A stretch of 64,000 nt of DNA, taken from positions 17,820,335 to 17,884,334 of the forward strand of contig CM075203.1 in NCBI GenBank assembly GCA_037577475.1, given 5' to 3'. The notes below the pieces were generated by a model. It saw only the letters and a list, made by a program, of their open reading frames with translations. It searched no databases and had not been told where the DNA came from. Every line of letters begins with the position of its first letter. Position 1 is the stretch's first letter. The position numbers and the translations under genes were made by a program. Below, in pieces: positions 10,612 through 22,900 of this stretch. Origin of the DNA: Chaunax sp. Z400 (lineage: Eukaryota; Chordata; Actinopteri; Lophiiformes; Chaunacidae).

Positions 10612-11476
10612 TGACATTCAGCCTGTGTAACATTGTCTTGTAAATGTCTGCTGTTTTTCAACCCTAGTCCTTTTAAGGCTCCGCATGCTTTGTATGCACA
10701 ATGCTCTGTTCTCAGAGTCTAATCCAAGAGTACGCAATACTCTCTCTCAAGCAAAAAACGTGGAAACGTGGCAACGAGAGAGGGCAGGACTCACAGCAAA
10801 GGGTCCTAGTCTGCTGCCAAAGACTCAGCCTTGATACATGGGGCCCAGGCTCCATCTGGTCAAGAGATTTCATTCACAATTATGAAGAATACTAACTATT
10901 GCTCTCATAAAACACTTTTACCCCTCAACACCAGTCATTCAACACATTTCTAATACAGAACTATTAATAAAACTACTAAATAAATATTTTGTCTGTAAAT
11001 GTATGTGACTCAACATGGCACAGTACACAGATAATGTTTTAATTAAGAGCATGGCAGCACAGTCTGACATGAGAGTCATGTCACACAAGCAAAGTATGTG
11101 GAATATTGTCAATTCATAACTGTAGTAAAAATGCATTTTCAAATATATGTTCACTTTCTCTGATTTTGACAGCAAAAAGCCAGCTGGTGTGTACATTATG
11201 CTAATAGTTGACATCAAAAAAGTTGCATTATACAAAGTGTTATACAAATTATATAAGTACTTAAAAATAAGTAAAGGTTAATGCAAAGTTTTTTGTTTAA
11301 AATATAAATATTTGGTCTGCAAATTTCATACAGTGTACATCAAATATTACACCATTAACGGACCATCAGGTAATCATTTCAAAGCTGATTCCAACTCTTT
11401 ATATGTGGTGGAGGTCAGTGGTTCTGTTCTCTAGGCTTTAGTCTCCACGCTGCCAGACTGGTCCGGCTCTGCTTCA
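10612..11476. other. Intergenic, nothing recognised
   Basis: AT-rich sequence between the kinase gene and the tyrosine aminotransferase remnant. It may include the old 3' UTR of that gene on the - strand. No coding similarity seen. Confidence 0.45.
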
Positions 11477-11844
11477 TCACTGGTCCAGGTCATTGCTGTT
11501 CTGGCTGCAGGGCCGATAGTGGCGCTGGCAGAACTCCCTGATCCGACCACAAGCCTTCAGCATAATTTCCTCCGGCACCGTCGCCACAATGCAAAAATAG
11601 TTCTGATACTCAAATGCCTGGGAGAGGTCAGAACAAACCTCTTAGTACTAATATGATTGTTTTTCATTTCTATCTTAAATGGTGCAAATAAATTTAGGGA
11701 CAGAAAGTTAAATGATGAACCGTGAAAAAAAAGGGATGTGTCTCACTGAGGCAGGCAGACAGAAGACAGACTGCTGGTCACCATCCGTTCAGTAAAGTCT
11801 ACATCGTTCTTAAAATCTGGAAAGTGTTCCATGTCAATCCCCAC
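11477..11844 (-). pseudogene. tat: Tyrosine aminotransferase, last two exons only, frameshifted
   Basis: Two - strand exons match the C-terminus of tyrosine aminotransferase (PLP enzyme, first step of tyrosine breakdown). Exon 11844-11747 reads VGIDMEHFPDFKNDVDFTER and then MVT. Exon 11617-11477 reads AFEYQNYFCIVATVPEEIML, then KACGRIREFCQRHYRPC, ending in TGA. The first exon has 98 nt. After MVT the family's EQSV-CLPA continuation appears only one frame over (AG CAG TCT GTC TTC TGT CTG CCT GCC), so one base is missing near 11774. With that base the exon would be 99 nt and phase 0, as the next exon requires. Splice sites (tatccag acceptor, gtgaga donor, ctcccag acceptor) look normal. I see none of the ten upstream exons to the right. 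It is best read as a 3' fragment of a duplicated tat gene that decayed; an assembly error is the alternative. Confidence 0.82.
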
Positions 11845-14021
11845 CTGGATACATTTACACAAACGCCATCTTATTAGCAGCTCAACTTTAATTTCAAGTG
11901 TGAAAAAAAACTATTAAATCAGTGACAATAATGAGTGACTCATATATAGGTATACAGAGAGTGCTTGGACTCTGCAGACGTGTTGTAAAAAGATAATTTA
12001 CTACTGAGGCTGTTATGGAGGAGAGGGACCGGGGAGAACGGCTCATGGCTGAGCCTTTCTTGTCTGGTGCAGTTCACAGACACCCTGTCCCAGACTCATA
12101 CAAAGGGGCTTCACATCAACACCCTTAACTGATTATTCTTTAATTCCTGAAAAAGATCTTTGCTTTTTTTTTCTTCATAATTCTCTATAGATGTACTGGA
12201 ATAGCATTACTGAAGTTTTATGGATCGCTAAAAAGTCGACAAGACCATATGTTCCTGAATTTCCACTCGGCATCTGCCACAAAAGCTGCCAATATCATGT
12301 ACACTCAAATTGAGTTAATCTGAACTCTCAGGGAGTTTATTCCAAAGGCTGGAATTTGCTGTGTATGCAGGACCAGTTGAGCGTGGAGCAGAGTAGAGGA
12401 AAACACGTCAGCATGCCCACAGTGGCAATTCTACATTCTGTTGTACACAAACATCTTATCATCATCACATTTTAGCTTTGTATTTTATAATGCTCTTCTT
12501 TTCTGATTTCAACTTGTTGGTGGCGTGGAGGTTAAGTCATGGGTTCACATCCATTTCAATTTATCATCTGGGAACCAATCATTTCTGGACCAAATGTCAC
12601 GGCAATCCAGAAAGTTGGTAAAAGAAAAGGGTAAAAAATAAATAAATAATTGCTTGATCTGTCCCATTATCCAGACGTGCAGCTAAATTTAAAGGGTTCT
12701 TTCCAGCTTCATGCCCCATCAGTGGACAATGTTTCATGGAAATCTGTCCAGTAGTAGGTGCAGTAATCGTGCTGATAAACCAACCAACCAAGGGACACAA
12801 ATGAAAACATAGCCTTTAACATAATGTTTTATAAATGTTGACTCATTCTTACCTCCATCAAAGAGGTTATGTTTTTATCAGCATTAGTTTGTTTGTCTGT
12901 CTGTTGGCAGGAGGACTCAAAAACTTATTTTTTGGGTGGTGATCTGGATCATCATCTGGATCCAGATTTAAAGGATTCTTTACCATCGTAGGATAGGGGC
13001 AACTACAAGATTTTATCTCCTTACTTCATGGATAATGCCAACAATGATTGGACAAAAATGACCCAATGACATCCCCATAAGATCAAGCACACATCTGATC
13101 TGGATCCAAGTAATATTCCAGATCTGGTGATCCAGAATGTTGAAATTTATAGTGCTCACAGAAACTTCACTACTGTGAGACAACAAATAATAATGATCCA
13201 GACTGGACTTAGGTCAGATTGCAGCTGTAACTACTACTACTACTACTACTACTACTACACTCCAGTAACTAGTCTTTAAGTTACAGTCTCAACAATCGGC
13301 AACCCTTCATTTTACCATGTGCCAAATAAACATTTTAAAGTTGACATTTAACATTGTGTAACTTTCATTATTCGCCTGTTAAATGTATGGTTTACCTATT
13401 TAACAGCTTCTATTTTCTGTTCACATTAAAGCATTATTAGATGATGAATTCCTGTCATTTTAATAAAGGTCTCATTTATCCCAATAATGGAAAGTTTCAT
13501 TGGACACCAAATGACTTCACCTCAGGACTATTAAATACTGAATACCTTAAGGTTCACTGAAAGACACTCCTTCATTTGTCATTTTCCATACTGACTCTGA
13601 CCAACAAGCTTTTTATCATTCTGGGCTGTTTCTGAGGGCTTTGTCATAGTTTTCCAGTATTTACTCCAGGAAAGACATGTGATTTGATAATAGTCTTTCT
13701 GGGTCCATGTATCACATGACCTGTAGTTACAGATGTGGTCAGTACATCAGTGCACAGCCCAGGACTGAATGATCAGAGCCAGGGAGCTCCTGCTGAGGTT
13801 AACTGATGTTTACAGATACAATATTATTAACACCTGTGCAATCACATTTAAAATAGTACAAATAAATGATCATTGTGTTCAATTACTATGAGGCAGGAGG
13901 AAGATTATAATAAATTTATATTTATTTACTATTCTAATGTAGGTATATAAACATAGGAACTACAGTAATGTAACACAACAAACTGTAAACAGCACAACAG
14001 GACATAGGAAATTACAATAGC
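11845..14021. other. Gene-free stretch with dispersed repeat
   Basis: No exon recognised. About 12880-13140 is a copy of the dispersed repeat also seen at 4190-4330 (gtttgtctgtctgttggcagga, then gatctggatcatcatctggatcc). A short (act)n run lies at about 13231-13257. The rest is unassigned AT-rich sequence. Confidence 0.5.
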
Positions 14022-14060
<39 letters not shown>

Positions 14061-14841
14061 ACTATAATAATAATAATATAATAATGATAATAAAATATTA
14101 ATATAATATGATGATAATAATATAATAATAATATACTATAATAATAATAATAGTAATATAATAATAACATAATAATACTAATAAAAATAAAATAATTATA
14201 ATTATAATATAATAATCTAAAAATATAATAATGTAATGTAATAATAATAAATAATAATAGTAATATAATTATAATAATAATATAATGTAATAATAATAAA
14301 TAATAATAGTAATATAATTAGAATAATAATAATAATGAAATAATAATTATAACTATAATAGTAATATAATAATAATAATATAATATTATAATATAATACT
14401 AATAAAATAATAATAATAGTAATTTAATAGTAATATAACAAGACTAATAAAAATAAAATAATTATAATTATAATATAATAATATAAAAAATATAATAATG
14501 TAATGTAATAATAATAAATAATAATAGTAATATAATTATAATAATAATATAATGTAATAATAATAATAATAATAAATAATAATAGTAATATAATTATAAT
14601 AATAATAATGAAATAATAATTATAATAATGATAGTAATTTAATAGTAATATAACAATACTAATAAAAATAAAATAATTATAATTATAATATAATAATACT
14701 AATAATAAAATAATATAATGTAATGTAATAATAATAATAATAATAATAATGAAATAATAATTATAATAATAGTAATATAATAATAATAATATGATAATAA
14801 TATAATAATAATACTATAATAATTATAATAATAATAATAAA
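14022..14841. repeat. Degenerate (TAA)n array, about 0.8 kb
   Basis: Almost pure taa/ata trinucleotide repeat with many taatat and gtaat variants, including higher-order duplicated blocks (a block around 14225-14330 recurs around 14500-14620). It is stop-rich and non-coding. Confidence 0.95.
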
Positions 14842-14998
14842 CTAGATCATACTCTACATTTTAAAGAGACCCAACAATCCACCAAGAGCAAGCACTTTGG
14901 CGACAGTGGCGACGAAAAACTGCCTTTTTAAAAAAGGCAGAAACGTCGAGCAGATCCAAGACTCAAGGTGGGCGGACCTCTGCTTTGACCGGTTGGGG

Positions 14999-14999
14999 T

Positions 15000-15034
<35 letters not shown>

Positions 15035-15792
15035 GCAGAGGGAGGGGGAAGATCTATCTATCTTATCTATCTTGTCTTATCTATCTATCTTATCAATCTA
15101 TCTTATCTATCTTGTCTTATCTTATCAATCTATCTTGTCTTATCTATCTTATCTTATCTATCTATCTATCTTATCAATCTATCTTATCTATCTATCTATC
15201 TTATCTATCTATCTATCTTATCTATCTTGTCTTATCTAATGTTTTTTTCTTTTCTTACCTTTTTTTCTTTTCTTATCTATCTTGTCTTATCTTATGTTTT
15301 TTTTTTCTTATCCTATCTATCTTGTCTTATCTTATCTATCTTATCTATCTATGTTATCTATCTCATCTATCTTGTCTTATCTTATCCATCTTGTCTTATC
15401 TAACTTATCTATCTATCTTATCTTATCTATCTTATCTTATGTTTTTTTCTTTTCTTATCTTATCTATCTTATCTTATCTAACTTATCTATCTATCTTATC
15501 TTATCTATCTTATCTTATGTTTTTTCTTTTCTTTTCTTATCTTATGTTTTTTCTTTTCTTATCTTATCTTATCTATCTTGTCTTATCTAATGTTTTTTCT
15601 TTTCTTTTTTTCTTATCTTATCTATCTTGTCTTATCTTATCCATCTATCTTATCTATCTTATCTTATCTTATGTTTTTGCTTTTCTTATCTTTTTCTTCT
15701 TATCTTATCTATCTATCTTATCTTATCAATCTATCTTATCTTATCTATCTTATTTATCCATCTTATTTATCCATCTTATCTATCTATCTATG
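14999..15792. repeat. (GA)n followed by (TATC)n array, about 0.8 kb
   Basis: A short (ga)n run leads into a long ctat/tatc tetranucleotide array broken by ttttcttttcttat blocks. It gives long Leu/Ser/Ile/Tyr open frames on the + strand that are simple-repeat artefacts. The flanking tttgaccggttggggtgagagaga occurs at both ends (about 14976 and 15859), so a short direct repeat brackets the array. Confidence 0.93.
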
Positions 15793-15876
15793 GACCTCCT
15801 CCTCCTCCTGGACTGAAGCACTGGTCGCCTCTTGAAGGAGTGGGAGGAAAGGTAGAAGGCTTTGACCGGTTGGGGT

Positions 15877-15912
<36 letters not shown>

Positions 15913-16124
15913 TGGGGAGATAAATGGGAGAGAGAGATGGGGAGGATAGGTGGAGAGAGAGAGGGACAGGGACACAGACGTGTGCAACCACAATAACAGC
16001 TATTATTACTACAATAATAATAATGATGATAATAATAATAATTATATAGTAATATAATAATAATATAACATACTAATATAATAATAATAATAATAATAAT
16101 CATAACAATACTGATGAATAATAA

Positions 16125-16155
<31 letters not shown>

Positions 16156-16177
16156 GGATAATAATATGATGATGATA
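15877..16177. repeat. (GA)n and (TAA)n tracts after the PIM-like gene
   Basis: A ga-rich tract (about 15877-15966) is followed by taa/aat repeats (about 16004-16170). The tracts end a few bases from the stop codon of the PIM-like gene on the - strand, so that gene's 3' UTR would be built largely of simple repeats. Confidence 0.9.
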
Positions 16178-18906
16178 TCACATCAGCCAGGGGTGATGCT
16201 TCAGTCTCTCCAGGCTGGGTCTTGCTGCTGGGTCCTTGTTGAAACACCTCAGAAGGAGATCCCTGCAGTCTGGACAGACAAACAGGAATAATATTTGAAT
16301 ACAAACATGCGCCCAGTGTTTCTGCTTGATTCTACTGTATGTGTGTCATTATGACTCACCAGAGGAAAGGTTGTGCCTGACCCGGATTTTACCATGAACG
16401 ATTGCTGTGGTGTCCTCAAAGGGGAGAGTCCTATGTAGTATTAAGAACAATACTACACCGATCTGCCACACGGTAGCTGGTTCGGCCCTGTAGAGGCGAT
16501 GCGTGAACCACTCAGGGCTGGAGTACAAACCGGTTCCTACAGTACGACACACACAGCCACAGAGACAACGTTAATGGTGAGGGATGGAGGCAGAGGACAG
16601 AGACAGCAAAGATGCTGCATCGGCTCAGACAGCAGGACTGAAAGAAAGACAGCCTACCTTGTGGGGTGGTATACATCTCATTCAGAAAGGCACCACATCC
16701 AAAGTCGATGATCCTGATGCGAGGACCACCAGGGCCGGTTTCACACAGGATATTATCAGGTTTTATATCCCTGTGGAAAACACCTTTGGAGTGGATCTCA
16801 ATGAGGGCATCCACCAGCTGTTTTATGATGATCTGAGGGAGACAGAAACAGACATGCAGACTGAGTGACATTGTGAGCTTGGACATATTTAAACATAGAA
16901 ATGCACCCGGCATCAGCTACTTACTTTAGCCTCACCCTCCCGCAGGGCGGAGCCTGTGGAGTCTACAAAGTTGTGCAGATCCACACAGGGGACTGGCCTC
17001 TCCAGGATGAGGATCAGCTCATCCTTCAGGTCGTACCAGTCTAACAAGGTCACAGCTGCACTGGTACCTCCTGATGCTGGTTTGAGTCTCAGCATCAGAG
17101 CCACCTCCAGAGGGACCATGTTGTAGTTCTCATCAAAAGACTTTATACAATAAGGGAAAGAGCAAAGTCAAAATTAACAAATGAAAACTGTTTTAAACCA
17201 GATGAACATGTGCATGTGATTCAGTTGTAGTCAGTTTAAAGAGAGAAATGTTCAGAAATGTTATTAAAATGACATAAATAATGTTGATACTTGTTGGCAG
17301 GAAGACAAAGAACTTACTGTTGGTATCTTGCCATCGTGGTGGATATGTTTGATGGCCACCTACAGGACAGAAACACAGACATTTAGTCATCTTATACTAC
17401 ATACAGAATGGCTACATCAGTCATACATGGCATGTGTCTGAGTCTTACAGGCAGGTTGTCATGCCGACGGTAGCCAGCAAAGACGCTTCCGTAGCCTCCT
17501 ACACCCAGCAGTGCCTCCTCCACGTACTTTGCTTTAAAGACATCTACAACAAAATACAAAGAAGAATAGTTTGATTAAACTTGTTCACAGCTTTCATGGA
17601 TTCAATTTACAAACTAATCCCTTGTAATAGCAGCATTACTGCCTATTTCCAATATGAATACAAAACCCAAGGCTGAACCCTCAAAGAATCGGAGGCCCTT
17701 TTGAATATTTGGGCCTGCTGCCAGTTAGCTTAGCTTAGCATAAAGACTGGAGACAGTCTTCCTCTACATCTCATTAAGAATAAACTCCATTATTATATTC
17801 CATCTAACCTCTGGGCATAGTGGGAGCACTGGTCTGACTGCAGCGCTGAGAGGGACTCTGACACATCCTTCCCATCTTCCTGTGTCTGTCAGGAGTCTCA
17901 TCACAGGAGTAAATGCCCTCCTTTCTTTCTCTGGCGCCAGTGTGGAGTCCTCTAAAGATGGTGGTGAGGCTCCTCACAACTGGACGCCAACCACCAAAAA
18001 ACAAGGAGAGGAAGACGACGACAAAGAAGTAGGATCCTGCAAAAACAAAAACAAAAAATCATTTTGTTAGCTGCATGTGCTGAAAGTAAACTACATGATC
18101 TACTGTGTGAGGGACTTCTACTCTCCAACAGTACCAGCATCATAATCATTTTACTATCAATTCAATCTTATTGATTAACAAGTGAGAGCAGCATATTATG
18201 ATTAGTTACTGTTCATGTTAATAATGTTAACAGTGTTACTGTTGTTAAATAAAATTAGGCCCCAACTAAAATGTATGCATCTTTGTTTTATGTGAGTGTG
18301 TTGTGGATTTAAGTGTCTGCTTTATACATGAACTTATATTTAAATATTCCCCACAGAATTATGGATATATACAGTTATATATCTTATAAATATATGTAAT
18401 GTGATTTACCAAAAAAAGATGAACTTTTCAGTAATACGATTGAAGTTGTGTTAATGCTGGGATTCAAACCAGAGACAGCTTTATTATTTCTGAATCTGCT
18501 GGAAAGCAAACTGTTTCTGATTGGAGATAAACTGACGGGGCAATGAACCGATATCTCTCTCTAAGTCACTTTAAACACATCAAATCGATTGAGATCAGCC
18601 GAACAAGATGGTGGAATTAACATTAATAACATTTTTAATTAGTGATCTGGTCTTCACAATCCATTCCATAAAAATAGATATGATTTCAACATTTGTGTGT
18701 CAGATTTCTTGAGGGCATTAAAATATTAGGGATAAAAGGTTGAAACATGTCACCACAGATCATTTACTTTGACTGTATCAAGCTGTAAACCCTGAAAGGA
18801 CGGCAGATTCATGAAATAAAAATATATTAAATAAATAAATAAATGACTCACCACTGGAGACTTGAGCCTCAACAGAACTGGAAATAACTCCTGAGTCTGA
18901 AGACAT
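16178..18906 (-). CDS. PIM-like serine/threonine kinase with N-terminal hydrophobic segment (8 exons)
   Basis: Exons (- strand, 5' to 3'): 18906-18852, 18036-17809, 17543-17449, 17359-17318, 17140-16925, 16832-16658, 16536-16360, 16269-16178. They sum to 1,080 nt (359 residues plus stop) with all phases matching. The kinase domain is PIM-type: KYVEEALLGVGGYGSVFAGY glycine loop, NLP-VAIKH (Lys130), ILERP hinge region with an extra Pro as in PIM kinases, HRDIKPDN at 232-239, DFG at 255-257, SPEW in place of APE, and CFNKDPAARPSLERLKHHPW at the end. All core catalytic residues are present, so it is predicted active. It has no regulatory domain after the kinase, as usual for PIMs. Unusually, exon 2 encodes a strongly hydrophobic run (SYFFVVVFLSLFFGGW, about residues 20-35) followed by basic residues, resembling a membrane anchor. 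PIM-like genes are multi-copy in fish, so the exact orthologue is unclear. The start ATG follows CRE-like promoter sites. Confidence 0.85.
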
Positions 18907-18985
18907 GTCTCTAGAACAGAAAAACCTCGACGATGAGATGTCTGATTGTTTGTTCAGTAAGAGCGAGTGGACAGAACGTAGCCTT

Positions 18986-19035
18986 CACGTCATTTAAATA
19001 ATAATATTCAAATTCGTGACGTAATTTCCTGTTAC
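18986..19035 (-). promoter_or_regulatory. Putative promoter with two CRE-like sites upstream of PIM-like gene
   Basis: On the - strand, ttacgtca (near 19015-19025) and atgacgtg (near 18988-18995) lie about 80-115 bp upstream of the start codon. An aggaaat ETS-like core sits beside the first. Motif-based only. Confidence 0.35.
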
Positions 19036-19966
19036 CTGAACCGGAAACAGTGGCGCGATGTTTTATTATTTAATTAATCTCTGAACTGTCTACAAACATA
19101 ATATTCTACAGAGCCCCTCTGTTGACATTAGGGGGGGAAATGCGTGGCTAACGGGAGTTAATGAGGTACTTTACTAACACTTAACAAGACACTTAACTCT
19201 GGCCACGCATTATTATTTGCATTTATTGCATTTAATAATGCATTTATTAGTTGATTTTGTTCACAGAATTGTTGCCCAGCATACTCCATTTGGACTTCAC
19301 CACATGGCAGGTAAAGTTTTCATTTTACTTCTCACACTATGATAAGCTGTGATTAGTTTATGGGACTTTTTAACCAGCTGCTGAGGTTCCCGGACAAGCT
19401 GGTGTCAATTGCCAAAGCTACTTGCTAATGAGCTAAATTTAGCTTAATGTTGGCTGGCTAAAAGGTTTACATATTAATAATCTGACCTATATTTGATCAT
19501 CAGTCACCAGAAGACTCTTGTTACAGTGACACGTGTTGCTTTTATTATCTGTTTCATGTTTTTCCATTTTGTAGGCTCTGTGCTAGGGTGCTAACAGACT
19601 GTTAGCATATTTCAGTACTGTGGACAAGCTACAGGTAATAGCTGTAAATTCTACTATCATTTAGTTTAGATAGCAGCCCAGCCAGAAACTCTGTCTACCT
19701 GTCAGAGATTATGCCTTTAAGTAAATGGCAGAAATGATGCTCTCAGTTACTAAAGCTACCGTAGCTAACAGTTGAGCTATGATAATGATAATATAATTAC
19801 AATATAGTAATGATAGTGTAGTAATGATACTATGATAATCTAGGCTTGAACATGTTTATGGATGAAAATATTACTATACATTGTAAAACAGCAACCATGA
19901 AGGTTATTTTGTTCCATTGACAGCTTTTGTTATTAGTATGTTATCTGTTTTCCTGAAGTGATCAAG

Positions 19967-22900
19967 ATGCTGATAAAGGTCAAATGTGGGGGGACAAAGA
20001 AATACGTGAAGCTGGAAGAGGCCAGCTTCTCAGATTTCGTCAGTGCAGGTAAGTTCAGTGTTTTGTAAGGAGTCATTAAAGGGGATTTAAAAACCATTTT
20101 GTTAGTGAACTGTTGTTTGTTTTGCTCCAGTGCATCAGAGGTTTCTCATACCAGAAAGTACAGCACTATAAGTCACAGATGAGCAAGGCATAGAGGTGGA
20201 TGAGGATGTCTTTCCAGAACTTGCAACAGCCAAAGAAGTGTGTTTTGTCATCTGCACTGATGATGGTAAGGTTATTGCACAATTATGTAACATTTTGTTG
20301 AAGAGATGTTTTGAGAGAGAACGCTCAGCAAAATCTCCCTACAAATTAATTTGTATGTCATCGTGTCCGTTTCAGACCTCCGACTAGCAGAATCATCCAT
20401 GAACACAGCTGACTGCTCAGACCTGACAGAGTTTATGACACTCACACCTTGTGGTAAGCAGTGTCATTGTAAAATGTAACCTAGGCTTATGTTGTCGTCC
20501 CTGACAGCAAGGGTTTATCCCCAAAAAGCCCCCAATTCCCTGCTTTGTACAAGAGATCCCCCTGACTGAACTCCTCAAACTAAATGTGATTCATTAATCA
20601 TCTCAAACAGTCCATATTGACTCAACCTATTTCTATGAAGTCAGCAATATGCTCTCAGATCAGATCCCATAGTGACTCAACAATGAAGATAAATACAGTT
20701 AACTATTTTTTCTGAGTTCAGTAATAAAACAAGACAGATTTCCTTGTGTCAATTCATATGAGCTAAATGTAGACATGGACTTATGGTTGGGAAGTTACGG
20801 ATGAGAAACTGTGTCATGAGTCAAATACGATATAGAGAAATAATATACTGTAAATACAAGATTGATCTCCTTGTGTAGATTTACATCAGTCAATTTGGAC
20901 ATAGTGGGACTTATGGTTGGGAAGTAACAGTCAAAAAACTGTGTTTTCTTGCAAAAGAGCCTCCCTAGTGAGTAAGATATGAACTATTAGAATAAAATAT
21001 GATATATACAAGATAGATCTCCTCGATTAATCACTAAATTTGGACTAAATTGGACCAACGGTTAGGAAGTGAAGGCCTGAAAACTGTGATTTTGGAGATA
21101 AAGCTCTCCCTAGTGGCAGAAATATGCAACTGACCGTTCCAAAAATCAATCCAGTTCTTTCTCACACTAAGGTCTATGGGGTTCTAACATTTGAAAATGA
21201 TCCATGAAATAGTGTCTGAGTTATGGCGTTAACACAAAGGATCTGTGGTGGACATGGTGGCGGCGATGATGATTCCATACCATCTCTTTTTGGGGATATG
21301 ATAACATAAACACCAATCAGCCTCAATATTAATGCCAGTTACTGGTTGCAGTGTCATGACTGATTGGTGTTTATGACATCTCTCATCATTTCTGGCACTG
21401 TATATTTGGATGTTTCAAAGTTGGGATTTGTGTCTCTTATTTCATAACAGAAAGCATCAGTATTGTTTAGAAACTTTTGACGTACACAGATTAGCCGCAG
21501 CATTAGAACCAGTCACTGGTATGAAAGTTTTGGGCTGATCGCTGTATAAAGTAAATGTTCATCATGAAACACTAAATATTGGTCAATTTGTGATTTGGGT
21601 CAACTAAACCTTTGATACGCAAATTCTTTTGTCATGAGGCATTTTATAGCACAAACATTTCAAATGTTCTGAAACATTTGGTCAAATTGAGGTTCCACTT
21701 GAAAACTCTCAGTATCAATACTAAAGACCTCAGTGGAGCCCAGATTGAAGGGAGATTATTTTCCACAACTAGAAATGCAACTTTAACCAACCCTACAGTG
21801 TTGAATTCATTGCAGCATAGCGTGCGAGTGCATTTAGTACATACTTAGCATCAAATTCCTGATGTTTAATGGGAGAAAATATGGGGCTGTTGATAGTATT
21901 ATATTAGTGATGAGACAGCAGTTTTTTGTAACAGTGTTTTGATGGTTGTTTTGTGATTGTTAGTGCCCTGTTCCCGATGTTGGTGTTTCTTATCTTCAGA
22001 TTTCACTGTCCTACAGCACGATTGTCAAGGACCATCCTCCCCAAGTCTAACAGAGACATTGTCCGTCTCAACCAGTCTAAGCAGTGACAGAAGCGATGCT
22101 GGATATCAAATGACTCAACCTCTCATGGACAGCACCAATTCAAGAGATGTAATGTTGTTGGTTACATACATTACCGTTTGGTTACACTTTGACCTCAAAT
22201 TCAAGCTTATATGAAAAGGAATCGTTGCAATCATCTCTATGATCATTAGATTGAGATGATTGCTCTGATCAAAACAATTGCATCTTAATTATTAGATGCT
22301 GCCTTGTATTTTTATTGATTGTATTTTAGATTGTGGAGCAGATTGTCACCTCAAAGCCAGCAGGGATGACTGTGATTAAAGAGTGTGAAGATACTGGGAG
22401 TTTAAAAGACTCCACCAGGCGATTAATGGTGAACATCGTTGTTGCTCACATGCGTGAAAAGGAAGGGTAAGTAACTTGGTCTTAGTGACATGAAATTCTC
22501 TTTTGTAGGGATGCCGAGACTCTCATCACAACCGATACTTTTTCTTTTGCAGCAGAGCTGTAAGTAAAGTAACAAAGGAGTTTCATGCCCATGGCATTGT
22601 GTCACTCTTTCCATCTTTGAAGGACCCATACTCCAAAAAGGCTTCTGTGAGTCTCAAATGTAGCTGTTCTGTGAAATAATGATGGTGGTTATATTTTGGT
22701 TCAATCATTCTTTGTGTTAGGATCTGGCGGTACACCTCCCTCTCCCTCTTGTGTCTATTGTGTTCCTCCTCCCCTGTGTGTGTTGTCTGTCTCTCCCAGT
22801 CTGTGTCTGTTACCAGGGCGTGGCTACCTGTCACTCTCTCCTCACCTAATCCCGCCTACCATGACTTCTGCTCACCTGACTCCAATCCGACTCATCACCA

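Noticed and set aside
14985..15878. Leu/Ser/Ile/Tyr-rich open frames up to 272 residues
   Set aside because: They translate the (TATC)n array and T-rich blocks.
15780..16304. A 174-residue - strand open frame overlapping the end of the PIM-like gene
   Set aside because: Reads simple repeats and the last PIM exon out of frame; the true last exon ends at 16178 by family alignment.
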